Shown piece after piece: positions 26,574-35,399 of a stretch of 64,000 bases of DNA. A model generated the notes under the pieces. The model made no database searches, had not been told where the DNA came from, and saw only the letters and a list, made by a program, of their open reading frames with translations. Positions within the stretch are counted from its first letter, which is position 1; each line of letters starts with the position of its first letter. The DNA comes from Pseudonocardia parietis (GTDB lineage: Bacteria; Actinomycetota; Actinomycetes; Mycobacteriales; Pseudonocardiaceae). Position numbers and translations under genes: made by a program. Location: contig NZ_JAGINU010000001.1 in the NCBI RefSeq assembly GCF_017876315.1, positions 5,828,001 to 5,892,000 on the forward strand. The letters are read 5' to 3'.

Positions 26574-27041
26574 CGGCATGCCCATCGGCTCGATCGGACG
26601 GAGGAGGGCCCGCCGGCGCAGCCGCCGCGGTTCCACTGCGGCAGCCACCTCGGAGGCCCGGTTCGGACGTCCCCTGCGCGGCTGACAGAAGCCAGTGTCG
26701 CAAACCACGGAACGTTGTTCTGAAGTTCGCAGGGGCGCGCACCACTATCAAGAACTGGCGGTTCTTTCTGACACTCATGCCACCTCATCCGGCCAGATGC
26801 GAGGCGTACGGCGAACGGGATGGGACGGCGGTCTGACGCGGTCCGGCGCCCTCGGCACGGAGCCACCGGGCGCGGCCCGACCGGCGGCGATCTCGTCAGA
26901 CCCCCGGCAGTCCGAGGTCCGCGACGCGAGGCCCCGCGATCTTTCCGGGCCGACAGCCTGGTGATTTGCCGCACAACCTGGCTACAGTAGGTGCACGGAA
27001 CGTCAGAAATGCAGTTCACGCCGAGTGTTCGGAGGGCAAGG
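26574..27041. promoter_or_regulatory. Divergent intergenic region, MFS / amidohydrolase 1
   Basis: 468 bases without a supportable gene. It contains TTTCTGACA (26765-26773, i.e. TGTCAGAAA reading toward the transporter), a possible -10 TACAGT (26983-26988), the element GTGCAC-N5-GTCAGAAA (26991-27009) and the ribosome-binding site GGAGGGCAAGG before the amidohydrolase. The arrangement suggests two promoters sharing a regulator. Confidence 0.5.
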
Positions 27042-28211
27042 ATGCCGCTGCAGGAGCACCACCAGATCGTGTCGGTGGACGACCACCTCGTGGAGCACCC
27101 CCGGGTGTGGCAGGAACGGGTCCCGCAGAAGTACCGCGAGGCCGCGCCACGGATCGTCGAGGTCAACGACAAGCACGTCTGGAACTACGACGGGAAGGCG
27201 TTCCCGACCATCGGGCTCAACGCCGTCGCCGGCAAGGACCCCAAGGACTGGGGCATGGACCCGGTCCGCTACGAGGACATGATCCCCGGCTGCTACGACC
27301 CGGTGGCGCGGGTCAAGGACATGGACCTCGACGGCGTCCAGTCCGCGCTCTGCTTCCCGTCCTTCCCCGGGTTCGGCGGCGGCACCTTCTTCCGCGCGCA
27401 GGACAAGGAGCTCGCGCTCCTGTGCGTGCAGGCCTGGAACGACTTCTACATCGACGAGTGGTGCGCGACCGCGCCGGACCGCTTCATCCCGATGGGCATC
27501 CTGCCGGTCTGGGACATCGACCTCTCCGTCAAGGAGGCCGAACGGATCGCGGCCAAGGGCGCCCGCACGATCTCGTTCCCCGACAGCCCGGTCCCGCTCG
27601 GGCTGCCGTCGTTCCACACCCGGCACTGGGACCCGCTCTGGCAGGTCTGCACGGACACGGGCATGCCGGTGTCCCTGCACTTCGGTTCGGGCTCGTTCGT
27701 CCCCGGCTTCTCGTTCTCCGGCAAGGCCCCGGGCGTGGAGATGGCCGCCGAGAATGTGCCCTTCGCCGTCCCGATCGTGCTGTTCTCCTCGAACCTGATG
27801 TGGAGCACGGTCGACCTGCTGTTCTCCGGGGCGCTGCAGCGCTTCCCGAAGCTGCAGTTCTCCCTCGCCGAGGGCGGCATCGGCTGGATCCCCTACATCC
27901 TGGAGCGCGCGGACTACACCTGGGAGCGGCACCGCTGGTACCAGGACATCGACCGCGAAGCCCGGCCGAGCGACCTGTTCCGCAAGCACTTCTGGGGCTG
28001 CTTCATCGACGACGAGCACGGGCTGACGAACCGGCACAGCATCGGGATCGACCGGATCACCCTGGAGATCGACTACCCGCACTCGGACTCGAACTGGCCC
28101 AACAGCCGCAAGCGCGCGTCCGAGGTCCTCGCCGGGATCCCGGACGACGAGGTCGAGAAGATCGTCGAGACCAACGCCCGCCGGATGCTGAACTACCCGC
28201 GCCCCGCCTGA
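27042..28211 (+). CDS. Amidohydrolase-family protein (COG2159 / decarboxylase-like), copy 1
   Basis: 389-residue TIM-barrel metal-dependent hydrolase of the amidohydrolase_2 group, which includes ACMSD- and gamma-resorcylate-type decarboxylases. Likely metal ligands are D13-x-H15 in SVDDHLVEHP, the histidine in PVSLHFGSGS, and the late EIDYPHSDSNWP segment. Long conserved stretches such as CFPSFPGFGGGTFFRA and CVQAWNDFYIDEWC occur unchanged in copy 2. The ATG is set by GGAGGGCAAGG; the frame upstream is open but not conserved between copies. A perfect hairpin follows. The reaction is unknown: C-N/C-O hydrolysis or decarboxylation. Confidence 0.88.
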   Translation: MPLQEHHQIVSVDDHLVEHPRVWQERVPQKYREAAPRIVEVNDKHVWNYDGKAFPTIGLNAVAGKDPKDWGMDPVRYEDMIPGCYDPVARVKDMDLDGVQSALCFPSFPGFGGGTFFRAQDKELALLCVQAWNDFYIDEWCATAPDRFIPMGILPVWDIDLSVKEAERIAAKGARTISFPDSPVPLGLPSFHTRHWDPLWQVCTDTGMPVSLHFGSGSFVPGFSFSGKAPGVEMAAENVPFAVPIVLFSSNLMWSTVDLLFSGALQRFPKLQFSLAEGGIGWIPYILERADYTWERHRWYQDIDREARPSDLFRKHFWGCFIDDEHGLTNRHSIGIDRITLEIDYPHSDSNWPNSRKRASEVLAGIPDDEVEKIVETNARRMLNYPRPA

Positions 28212-28226
28212 CCCGGGACGCGAACG

Positions 28227-28259
28227 AGGAGCGGGGCCCGGACACCGGGCCCCGCTCCT
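28227..28259. terminator. Hairpin between amidohydrolase 1 and the small gene
   Basis: A perfect 15-bp stem (arm AGGAGCGGGGCCCGG, 3-base loop) lies in the 54-base gap between convergent genes, placed to stop both transcripts. Confidence 0.75.
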
Positions 28260-28265
28260 GCGTGT

Positions 28266-28562
28266 TCACCAGGCGGTGTTCCGCCGGGCCTTGCCCGGGT
28301 AGCCGAAGAACCGTTCGAAGTTCTCGTCGTTGATGGGCTGCGCCGCGTTGCGGGACGCGCCGTCCTGCAGCGCCGCCAGCCGTTCCTTCGCGGCCGAGAC
28401 CGCGTCGGCGTCCACCGGCGAAGCCTGCTCCAGCTCCGCGATCCGGGAGCGCATCGCCCGGATCTCGATCTCGAGGCGAGCCCCCGCCTCGCCGAAGGTC
28501 AGCAGATCGTAGTCGTCCTCGTCGGGCCGTTCGACGACATCCTCGTCGCGTACGTCGGTCAT
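28266..28562 (-). CDS. Small acidic coiled-coil protein of unknown function
   Basis: 98-residue protein, start at the ATG preceded by GGAGGAG. The N terminus is strongly acidic (TDVRDEDVVERPDEDDYDLL). A heptad-like helix follows (ARLEIEIRAMRSRIAELEQA, then VSAAKERLAALQDG), and the C terminus is basic with aromatics (ENFERFFGYPGKARRNTAW). No enzyme motif is present and no known domain is recognised with certainty. It lies antisense between the two amidohydrolase copies, and its upstream region is shared head-to-head with the promoter of copy 2. A partner or scaffold role for one of the neighbours is possible but unproven. Confidence 0.75.
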   Translation of the reverse strand: MTDVRDEDVVERPDEDDYDLLTFGEAGARLEIEIRAMRSRIAELEQASPVDADAVSAAKERLAALQDGASRNAAQPINDENFERFFGYPGKARRNTAW

Positions 28563-28608
28563 GGGTCCATCTCCTCCGAAGCTCTGGTGAGCACGCGGGT
28601 CCAGCATA

Positions 28609-28653
28609 TACAGTCGAGTGGACGTCGTGTCAGAAAGTTCATGGCGTCAGAAA
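28609..28653 (+). promoter_or_regulatory. Promoter/operator of amidohydrolase 2 with doubled GTCAGAAA
   Basis: A possible -10 TACAGT (28609-28614) is followed by GTGGAC-N5-GTCAGAAA (28618-28636) and a second GTCAGAAA 17 bases further (28646-28653), ending 29 bases before the start codon. The layout is the same as in front of copy 1, where TACAGT also precedes the element. Confidence 0.5.
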
Positions 28654-28682
28654 CCGGTTTTCAAGTTGTTCGGAGGGCAAGG

Positions 28683-29852
28683 ATGCCGCTGCAGGAGCAC
28701 CACCAGATCGTCTCGGTGGACGACCACCTGATCGAGCACCCCCGGGTGTGGCAGGACCGGGTCCCGCAGAAGTACCGCGAGGCCGCCCCCCGCATCGTGG
28801 AGGTCGACGGGAAGCACATCTGGCACTACGACGGGAAGCAGTTCCCGACCATCGGGCTCAACGCCGTCGCCGGTAAGGACCCCAAGGACTGGGGCATGGA
28901 CCCGGTCCGCTACGAGGACATGATTCCCGGCTGCTACGACCCGGTGGCGCGGGTCAAGGACATGGACCTCGACGGCGTCCAGTCCGCGCTCTGCTTCCCG
29001 TCCTTCCCCGGGTTCGCGGGCGGGACGTTCTTCCGGGCCCAGGACAAGGAGCTCGCGCTCCTGTGCGTGCAGGCCTGGAACGACTTCTACATCGACGAGT
29101 GGTGCGCGACCGCGCCGGACCGCTTCGTCCCCATGGCGATCCTGCCGGTCTGGGACATCGAGGCCTCGGTGAAGGAGGCGGAGCGGGTCGCGGCCAAGGG
29201 AGCGCGGACGCTGTCGTTCCCCGACAGCCCGGTGCCGCTCGGCCTGCCGTCGTTCCACACCCGGCACTGGGACCCGCTCTGGCAGGTCTGCAGCGACACC
29301 GGCATGCCGGTATCCCTGCACTTCGGCTCGGGCTCGTTCGTGCCGGGGTTCTCCTTCTCGGGCAAGGCGCCCGGGCTCGACATGGTCACCGAGAACGTGC
29401 CGTTCGCCGTGGCCACGGTCCTGTTCTCCTCCAACCTGATGTGGAGCACGGTCGACCTGCTGTTCTCCCGGGCCCTGCAGCGCTTCCCGAAGCTGCAGTT
29501 CTCCCTCGCCGAGGGCGGCATCGGCTGGGTGCCCTACATCCTGGAGCGCGCGGACTACACCTGGGACCGGCACCGCTGGTACCAGGACATCGACGCCGAG
29601 GTGAAGCCCAGCGACCTGTTCCGCAAGCACTTCTGGGGTTGCTTCATCGACGACGAGCACGGGCTCGAGAACCGGCACGCGATCGGGATCGACCGAATCA
29701 CCCTGGAGATCGACTACCCGCACTCGGACTCGAACTGGCCCAACAGCCGCAAGCGCGCGTCCGAGGTCCTCGCCGGGATCCCGGACGACGAGGTCGAGAA
29801 GATCGTCGAGACCAACGCCCGCCGGATGCTGAACTACCCGCGCTCGAGCTGA
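28683..29852 (+). CDS. Amidohydrolase-family protein (COG2159 / decarboxylase-like), copy 2
   Basis: 389-residue close paralogue of the protein at 27.0 kb, same length and nearly the same sequence throughout. Metal-ligand candidates D13-x-H15, HFGSGS and EIDYPHSDSNWP are all kept. Differences cluster in a few places (for example VDGKHIWHYDGKQ for VNDKHVWNYDGKA, and TLSFPD for TISFPD). The ribosome-binding site and first codons are identical to copy 1. The two copies probably arose by local duplication and may handle related substrates or act as a hetero-oligomer. A long hairpin follows. Confidence 0.88.
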   Translation: MPLQEHHQIVSVDDHLIEHPRVWQDRVPQKYREAAPRIVEVDGKHIWHYDGKQFPTIGLNAVAGKDPKDWGMDPVRYEDMIPGCYDPVARVKDMDLDGVQSALCFPSFPGFAGGTFFRAQDKELALLCVQAWNDFYIDEWCATAPDRFVPMAILPVWDIEASVKEAERVAAKGARTLSFPDSPVPLGLPSFHTRHWDPLWQVCSDTGMPVSLHFGSGSFVPGFSFSGKAPGLDMVTENVPFAVATVLFSSNLMWSTVDLLFSRALQRFPKLQFSLAEGGIGWVPYILERADYTWDRHRWYQDIDAEVKPSDLFRKHFWGCFIDDEHGLENRHAIGIDRITLEIDYPHSDSNWPNSRKRASEVLAGIPDDEVEKIVETNARRMLNYPRSS

Positions 29853-29858
29853 CCCCGT

Positions 29859-29903
29859 CGCAGGAGAGCCGGACACGATCGGCGATCGTGTCCGGCTCCT
29901 GCG
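29859..29903. terminator. Terminator between amidohydrolase 2 and thioesterase
   Basis: Inverted repeat with a 14-bp apical stem (GCCGGACACGATC region, 3-base loop) extended by a further 6 pairs beyond a 2-base bulge. It lies between convergent genes and can act on both. Confidence 0.75.
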
Positions 29904-29937
29904 CTTCCGGGTGGCCGCCCGGCCCGACCGGAGCGGC

Positions 29938-30798
29938 TCAGGCCCGCGCGGTGCGGAGGGCCCCCTCCTGGGCGACCGTGGCGACGAGGCGCCCCTGCGC
30001 GTCCCGCAGCCGCCCGTGGCACAGCGCCCGGCCGTCCCCGGCCCACTCGGACTCCATCTCGTCGTCGAGCCAGTCGTCGGCTCGCGCCGCGGCGTGGAAC
30101 CAGACGGAATGGTCGAAACTGACGGCGTGCACGCGCGGATCGCCCATCACCAGCCCGTGCGGCAGCATCGCCGTCGACAGCAGGAGCAGGTCGGAGGCGT
30201 AGGCGATTGCGCAGGCGTGCAGCAGCGGGTCGTCCGGGAGCGGGTCCGCGGCCCGGACCAGGATGCGCTGCCGGGGTGCCGGCCGTTCTCCGCGGACCAC
30301 CGCATCGCGCGGCGGCAATGCCGGGAACCGGAGATCCAGCGGGATCACGGCGCGCAGCCCGGCGGCCCATCTCCGGGTGCTCGGCTCCGCCCCCGCGAGA
30401 CCGGCCTCCGCCGCCGGCACGGCCTCGAACGCCCGCGGGACCGGGGAGGGCAGTTCGTGCGCCGGACCCGGCCGGGGCTCGCCGAAGGACGCCACGAGCC
30501 GGAACAGGCTGCGGTCCCCCTGGACGGCGACGACGTGCCGCAGGGTCAGCGCGCCGCCGTCGTGCACGTCGTCCACCTCGTAGGTCAGCGGCAGCGCGGT
30601 GTCGCCGGGGTGGAGGAAGTGCGCGTGCAGCGAGTGCGGGCGGCGCCCGGCGGGCACGGTGCGCCCCGCGGCCGCGAGGGCCTGGGCGACGAGCTGACCG
30701 CCGAAGACCCGCGGCGGCGACGGGACGGGCGAGTGCCCGCGGAAGGTCCGGCCGTCCTCCTGGTCGAGGGAGAGCACGTCAGCCAAGGTCGTTCCCAT
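29938..30798 (-). CDS. Acyl-CoA thioesterase II (TesB family)
   Basis: 286-residue double-hotdog thioesterase that hydrolyses acyl-CoA to free acid and CoA. Family landmarks are RVFGGQLVAQALAAA in the first hotdog, HSLHAHFLHPGD, and in the second half ACAIAYASDLLLLSTAMLPHG followed by AVSFDHSVWFH. Length is that of E. coli TesB. The ATG is preceded by GGGAGGAAG. It is the last of a minus-strand operon with the SnoaL-like protein and the ring-cleavage dioxygenase, 42 bases after the former. It may recycle CoA when pathway intermediates accumulate. Confidence 0.92.
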   Translation of the reverse strand: MGTTLADVLSLDQEDGRTFRGHSPVPSPPRVFGGQLVAQALAAAGRTVPAGRRPHSLHAHFLHPGDTALPLTYEVDDVHDGGALTLRHVVAVQGDRSLFRLVASFGEPRPGPAHELPSPVPRAFEAVPAAEAGLAGAEPSTRRWAAGLRAVIPLDLRFPALPPRDAVVRGERPAPRQRILVRAADPLPDDPLLHACAIAYASDLLLLSTAMLPHGLVMGDPRVHAVSFDHSVWFHAAARADDWLDDEMESEWAGDGRALCHGRLRDAQGRLVATVAQEGALRTARA

Positions 30799-30840
30799 GT
30801 GGCTCTTCCTCCCGGCCGGCTCCCGCGGGACCGGTAGCCG

Positions 30841-31179
30841 TCAGGGCTGGAACTCGGCCCCGTTCCAGTAGTCGCGGTTCGACGCGATCCGTCCTTCGCG
30901 CAGCGTGCCGACGGAGGCGCCGCGCACCCCCATCGGCTGCATGACCCACTCGACGGCGTAGGAGTCGTCCGAGGTCCGGCTCGCGACGACCTCGTAGCGG
31001 GCGTCCGGCACCCTCCGGTAGCAGATCTCGACGAACTTCCGGAACTGGTGCGCGCCGCGGGCGACGTGGCCCGCGGTGACGTCCTCGAAGACGACGTCGT
31101 CGGTCACGAAGGCCGCCACGGCGTCCGCGTCCGTCCCGTTCCAGGCGGTGAAGTACTCCTCGACCCAGTTGTCGGCCAT
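30841..31179 (-). CDS. SnoaL-like / NTF2-fold small protein
   Basis: 112-residue protein of the NTF2-like cone fold (SnoaL or ketosteroid-isomerase-like). Typical pieces are EEYFTAWNGTDADAVAAFVTDDVVFEDV and, near the end, GTLREGRIASNRDYWN. Members isomerise or cyclise small cyclic substrates, or act as binding proteins; the catalytic residues are too variable to choose. It lies 36 bases after the LigB-type dioxygenase and 42 before TesB, clearly within one operon. Confidence 0.85.
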   Translation of the reverse strand: MADNWVEEYFTAWNGTDADAVAAFVTDDVVFEDVTAGHVARGAHQFRKFVEICYRRVPDARYEVVASRTSDDSYAVEWVMQPMGVRGASVGTLREGRIASNRDYWNGAEFQP

Positions 31180-31215
31180 CCGGCGCTCCGTTCCTCGTGA
31201 CAGGGGACGCGGCCG

Positions 31216-32073
31216 TCAGATGGACGCGGCCGCAGCCATGCCGGTGATCCACTCCTCGACAGGCTCGTAGACGAGCGCGCTCAGCGGCACCCCTCCCCCG
31301 GCGGCGCCGGCGGCCAGCCAGGTGCGGACCTCGTTCGCCCCCGCCCCGGCCGCCGCGTGCGCGCCGTCGGTGAGCTCGGCGAGGCGCGTGCGGTCCCAGC
31401 GCGCGAGCGCGTCGAGGAAGGCCGCGTCCCATTCCGGCCGGATCTTCGTCCGGGCGGCCGCCGCACCCTCGGCGATGAGCCGGGCGCGGACCTCGGGATC
31501 GAGGTCCCAGGCGTCGATCTCCAGGCTGGGCGGCGAGTGCGACAGCCCGCCCGTTCCGATGACCAGGATCTTCTCCGGGCGCCCGTCGAGGAAATCGGCG
31601 ACGGCGTCGCCGAGGGCGAGCACCCGGGAGGCCCGCGGCAGCGGGGCCGTCGCGCAGTTCACCGCCACCGGGATCACGGGCCGGCCGTCGAGGCTCCCGA
31701 CCAGGTCACGCAGCGGCTGGGCGAAGGCGTGGTCCAGCGCGACGTCCCGGCACACGGCGATGTCGATCCCGGAGTCGAGCAGGTGGTCGGCCAGGGCGCG
31801 CGCGGCCTCCGACGGGACGTCGAGCGAACCCTCCTCGTGGCCACCCTCGGGCAGGATCCCGGCGGAGAGCGCGACCGCGAAACTCGGGACGACGTGGGTG
31901 AACGCCCGCCGGTGGTCTCCGCCGAAGAGCACCACGAGATCCGGGTCGAAGGCGTCGACGATCCCACGCGTCCGGGCGAGCCCCTCGCGGAACGATGCAC
32001 CCTGCACGCGCTCGACGTCGCGCTCCATACCCGGGCTGTGGCTGGCACAGACCACCAGGCGCCGCTGCGTCAT
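31216..32073 (-). CDS. Class III extradiol ring-cleavage dioxygenase (LigB/MhpB type)
   Basis: 285-residue non-haem Fe(II) dioxygenase that opens catechol rings next to the hydroxyls. Metal and acid-base histidines expected for the MhpB group are present in CASHSPG, FGGDHRRAF, ALDHAFAQPL and GTGGLSHSPP. It is about 25 residues shorter than E. coli MhpB. The ATG is preceded by AGGGAGGA. First gene of the operon with SnoaL-like and TesB genes. With the MhpA-like hydroxylase at 14-15.8 kb it forms a hydroxylase/meta-cleavage pair for a phenylpropanoate-like or related catechol; that pairing is inference. Confidence 0.9.
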   Translation of the reverse strand: MTQRRLVVCASHSPGMERDVERVQGASFREGLARTRGIVDAFDPDLVVLFGGDHRRAFTHVVPSFAVALSAGILPEGGHEEGSLDVPSEAARALADHLLDSGIDIAVCRDVALDHAFAQPLRDLVGSLDGRPVIPVAVNCATAPLPRASRVLALGDAVADFLDGRPEKILVIGTGGLSHSPPSLEIDAWDLDPEVRARLIAEGAAAARTKIRPEWDAAFLDALARWDRTRLAELTDGAHAAAGAGANEVRTWLAAGAAGGGVPLSALVYEPVEEWITGMAAAASI

Positions 32074-32405
32074 CGCATGTCCTCCCTGACCCCCGGCGAA
32101 CGAGGCGTGCCGCATGCCGGCAACACATCGACTCTTGTGGACAAGATGTCAGATCAGATCCGACACAGCAAGAATGCACTGTCAGAAAACTGCTCCTGGC
32201 CGGGAGGCGTGGGCTCCATCAGACGTCGAGGACCCGCCTCCGCGGCGGCCTGACACCGTAGCCACACGAAGGTTCATACGGCACGAATCCCCAGTTCAGA
32301 TGGACATCGTCGGGGCTTCCGTCGACACGACCGATGCGGGGATGTACCGTCCGCGCCATCGAGCCGTCTCCGGGACGGTTGGTGACACTGGTGTCGGAGG
32401 ACGCA
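32074..32405. promoter_or_regulatory. Divergent intergenic region with two GTCAGA elements
   Basis: 332 bases between the ring-cleavage operon and the aldehyde dehydrogenase, with no gene I can support. It contains GTGGAC-N5-GTCAGATC (32137-32155) and GTCAGAAA (32181-32188), 33 bases apart. Ribosome-binding sites of both flanking genes lie at its ends (AGGGAGGA on the minus strand, GGAGG at the right). Confidence 0.5.
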
Positions 32406-33896
32406 ATGACGGCGACTGTTCCCCCGGGCGCGGCGACGGCGCAGGGCGAGGCACGGCTCCTGATCGACGGGCAGCTCGGCGAAGCGATCGCAGGCAAGCG
32501 GTACGACAACGTCAACCCGGCCACCGAGGAGGTCCTCGGCCAGACAGCCGACGCCGGGCCCGAGGACATGGACCGCGCGATCGCCGCGGCGCGGCGGGCC
32601 TTCGACGAGACCGAATGGTCGACGGATCGCGAACTGCGCAAGCGGTGCCTGGCGCAGCTGCAGGCGGCGCTCGAGGACGAGAAGGAAGCCCTGCGCGCGG
32701 AGCTCGTCGCCGAGGCCGGCGCCCCGTTGGCGGTGACCCACATCGCGCAGCTCGAGTGGCCGCTCGCGGACGGCCTGCGCGCCCCGATGGAGCTGATCGA
32801 CACCTTCCCCTGGGAGCGCGAGCTCCCCGCCACCAACCTGTTCGGGCCCAGCCGCCGTGCGGTGTGGAAGGAGCCGGTGGGGGTCGTGGCCGCCATCGTG
32901 CCCTGGAACTTCCCGTTCGAGGTGACGATCAACAAGCTCGGGCCGGCGCTGGCGGCCGGGAACACCGTCGTCCTCAAGCCGGCCCCCGACACCCCGTGGA
33001 ACGCCACCCGGATCGGGCGGATCGTCGCGGAGCGCACCGACATCCCGGCAGGTGTCGTGAACGTCGTCGCGACGTCGGACAACGCGGTGGCCGAGCTCCT
33101 GGTGACCGACCCGCGGGTGGACATGGTGTCGTTCACCGGTTCCACGGCCGTGGGCCGGCGCATCGTGGCGCTCTCGGCGCCAACGATGAAGCGGACGCTC
33201 CTGGAGCTGGGCGGCAAGTCCGCGATGATCGTGCTGGACGACGCGGACCTCGCGGCCGTCCTCCCGCAGGCCGGCATGGGTGCGTGCATGCACGCCGGGC
33301 AGGGATGCGCACTGACGACACGGGTCCTGCTGCCCCGCTCCCGCTACGAGCAGGGTGTGGAGATCCTCGCAGCGGTGTTCTCCCAGCTGCCCTACGGCGA
33401 CCCGACGAACCCGCAGAACATCGCCGGCCCGCAGATCAACGCCCGTCAGCGCGACCGCGTGCTGGCCTACATCGAGAAGGGTCGTGCGGAGGGAGCACGG
33501 GTCGTCGTGGGCGGAGGCCGGCCCTCGCACCTGCCGAAGGGGTACTTCGTCGAGCCGACGCTGCTCGCCGACGTGGACAACGGCATGACGGTGGCCCGCG
33601 AGGAGATCTTCGGACCGGTCCTCGCAGTGCTCCCCTACGACGACGACGCCCACGCGGTCCGGATCGCCAACGACAGCCCGTACGGCCTCTCCGGGGCCGT
33701 CTTCTCGGCCTCGCTCGACCGCGGTCTCGCGACGGCCCGTCAGATCCGCACGGGAAGCATCAACGTCAACGGCGGCATGTTCTACGGCTCGGACGCCCCG
33801 TACGGCGGCTACAAGCAGAGCGGCCAGGGCCGCCAGGGCGGCATCGAGGGCTTCGAGCAGCACCTGCAGAGCAAGACCGTCGGCTACGCCGGCTGA
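32406..33896 (+). CDS. Aldehyde dehydrogenase, paralogue 1
   Basis: 496-residue NAD-dependent aldehyde dehydrogenase. General base E267 is in LLELGGKSAM and nucleophile C301 in HAGQGCALTT; NFPFEVTINK and EEIFGPVLAVLPYDDD follow the family pattern. The ATG has CGGAGG 6 bases upstream. It is followed 29 bases later by a mycofactocin-type SDR, giving an alcohol-to-aldehyde-to-acid pair. A close paralogue lies at 50.9-52.4 kb, also beside a mycofactocin-type SDR. Confidence 0.93.
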   Translation: MTATVPPGAATAQGEARLLIDGQLGEAIAGKRYDNVNPATEEVLGQTADAGPEDMDRAIAAARRAFDETEWSTDRELRKRCLAQLQAALEDEKEALRAELVAEAGAPLAVTHIAQLEWPLADGLRAPMELIDTFPWERELPATNLFGPSRRAVWKEPVGVVAAIVPWNFPFEVTINKLGPALAAGNTVVLKPAPDTPWNATRIGRIVAERTDIPAGVVNVVATSDNAVAELLVTDPRVDMVSFTGSTAVGRRIVALSAPTMKRTLLELGGKSAMIVLDDADLAAVLPQAGMGACMHAGQGCALTTRVLLPRSRYEQGVEILAAVFSQLPYGDPTNPQNIAGPQINARQRDRVLAYIEKGRAEGARVVVGGGRPSHLPKGYFVEPTLLADVDNGMTVAREEIFGPVLAVLPYDDDAHAVRIANDSPYGLSGAVFSASLDRGLATARQIRTGSINVNGGMFYGSDAPYGGYKQSGQGRQGGIEGFEQHLQSKTVGYAG

Positions 33897-33925
33897 TCAC
33901 CTACCCCATCGTCGAGAGGTTCGTC

Positions 33926-34792
33926 GTGCCAGGTCGCCTGGAAGGCAAGGTCGCGTTCGTCACCGGCGCGGCGCGGGGTCAGGGCCGGAGCCACGCCGTG
34001 CGCCTGGCGCAGGAGGGCGCGGACATCATCGCGGTCGACATCTGCGAACAGATCGAGTCCAACCCCTATCCGCTGGCCACGGACGCCGACCTCGCCGAGA
34101 CCGCGCTGCTGGTGGAGAAGCTCGATCGCCGCATCGTCACCCGCAAGGCCGACGTCCGGGAGCGGCACCAGCTGCAGGAGGCCGTGGAGGCCGGTATCGC
34201 GGAGCTGGGCCGGCTCGATGTCGTCGTGGCCAACGCCGGCATCCTGCCGATGGCCATGGGCGACCCGGACCCGATGGACTTCGTCGACGCCACCGACGTC
34301 GATCTCATCGGCGTGATGAACGCGGTGGCGGTGGCGGTGCCGCACCTGCCGAACTTCGGGTCGGTCGTGGTCACCGGGTCGACCGCGGCAATGCTGCCCA
34401 ACACGACCGACAACCCCGCGATGGGCCCCGGCAGCGCCGGTTACGGCTGGGCGAAGCGGATCCTGATGAGCTATGTCGAGCAGATGGCCCTGCACCTCGC
34501 GCCGAGGTTCATCCGCGTCAACGCCGTCCACCCGACCAACGTCAACACGCACCTGCTGCACAACGACGGCCTCTACGGCATGTTCCGGCCCGACCTCGAG
34601 AACCCGACCCGGGAGGACGTCGAGCCGGCGTTCACCACCTTCCAGGCCATGCCGATCCCCTACGTCGAGCCGGTCGACATCTCCAACCTCGTCCTGTTCC
34701 TGGCCTCCGCCGAAGCCCGCTACGTCACCGGGCAGCAGATCCGCGTCGACGCCGGGTCGCTGCTGAAGTTCCCTCAGGGGCCCGGCAGCTGA
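33926..34792 (+). CDS. Mycofactocin-coupled SDR-family oxidoreductase
   Basis: 288-residue SDR with the extended N-terminal signature typical of the mycofactocin-coupled subfamily: GRLEGKVAFVTGAARGQGRSH followed by AVRLAQEGADIIAVDICEQI. These enzymes hold NAD(H) tightly and rely on the peptide cofactor mycofactocin for re-oxidation. The insertion after the second strand (ESNPYPLATDADLAETALLVE) and the Y-x3-K pair in GYGWAKRIL also fit. The GTG start follows the aldehyde dehydrogenase by 29 bases. Probable role: oxidation of a pathway alcohol to the aldehyde handled by the neighbour. Confidence 0.88.
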   Translation: MPGRLEGKVAFVTGAARGQGRSHAVRLAQEGADIIAVDICEQIESNPYPLATDADLAETALLVEKLDRRIVTRKADVRERHQLQEAVEAGIAELGRLDVVVANAGILPMAMGDPDPMDFVDATDVDLIGVMNAVAVAVPHLPNFGSVVVTGSTAAMLPNTTDNPAMGPGSAGYGWAKRILMSYVEQMALHLAPRFIRVNAVHPTNVNTHLLHNDGLYGMFRPDLENPTREDVEPAFTTFQAMPIPYVEPVDISNLVLFLASAEARYVTGQQIRVDAGSLLKFPQGPGS

Positions 34793-34802
34793 GATCGTTC
34801 CT

Positions 34803-34823
34803 CCGGCTGCACGCCGCAGCCGG
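34803..34823. terminator. Small hairpin after the SDR
   Basis: Perfect 8-bp stem (CCGGCTGC, 5-base loop) 10 bases after the SDR stop, without a T-tract. It may partly terminate the aldehyde dehydrogenase/SDR transcript. Confidence 0.35.
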
Positions 34824-34877
34824 GCGAGCCGAGATGCACCCAGTCGGATTCGTCGAAGCAGAGCTGAGAGGCCCCTG

Positions 34878-35399
34878 ATGACCGGTAGCACTTCCGCAGA
34901 CGTCGGAATCCTCGTCCTCCGTGTGGTCGCCGGGATCACCATGGCCGCCCACGGGTACCAGAAGTTCTTCTCGGGCGAGCGGATCTCCGGCACCGGCCGC
35001 TGGTTCGACAGCATGGGCATGCGCCCGGGTCGGCTGCACGCTCTGGCCGCCGCCACGACCGAACTGCTTGCCGGCATCTTCTTGGCCGTGGGGCTGCTCA
35101 CCGCAGTGGCGGGCGCCGCGTTCGTCGCGCTCATGCTGGTCGCCGGGTACACGGTTCATCGCGCCAACGGCTTCTTCAGCGTGCGGTCAGGATGGGAGTA
35201 CAACCTCGTACTCGCCACGATCGGGGTCGCCGTCGCCGTGACCGGCCCCGGCCGGTACTCCCTGGATCATGTCCTCGGGCTCACCGGTCCGCTCTCGGGT
35301 TCGACCGGCCTGCTCATCGCGGGGGCCGGTGGAGGGCTCGCCGGCGTGGGACAGCTCGTGATCTTCTTCCGTCCATCAACGGTCGTGAACAACGCCTGA
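34878..35399 (+). CDS. DoxX-family membrane protein
   Basis: 173-residue integral membrane protein with four hydrophobic segments. The first contains ILVLRVVAGITMAAHGYQKFF, the hallmark of the DoxX family; GTGRWFDSMGMRPG follows, then a long hydrophobic hairpin, and GLLIAGAGGGLAGVGQLVIFF near the end. Family members are linked to thiosulfate oxidation or, in mycobacteria, to redox defence at the membrane. It is the last chromosomal gene before the mobile island. Function in this cluster unknown. Confidence 0.85.
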   Translation: MTGSTSADVGILVLRVVAGITMAAHGYQKFFSGERISGTGRWFDSMGMRPGRLHALAAATTELLAGIFLAVGLLTAVAGAAFVALMLVAGYTVHRANGFFSVRSGWEYNLVLATIGVAVAVTGPGRYSLDHVLGLTGPLSGSTGLLIAGAGGGLAGVGQLVIFFRPSTVVNNA

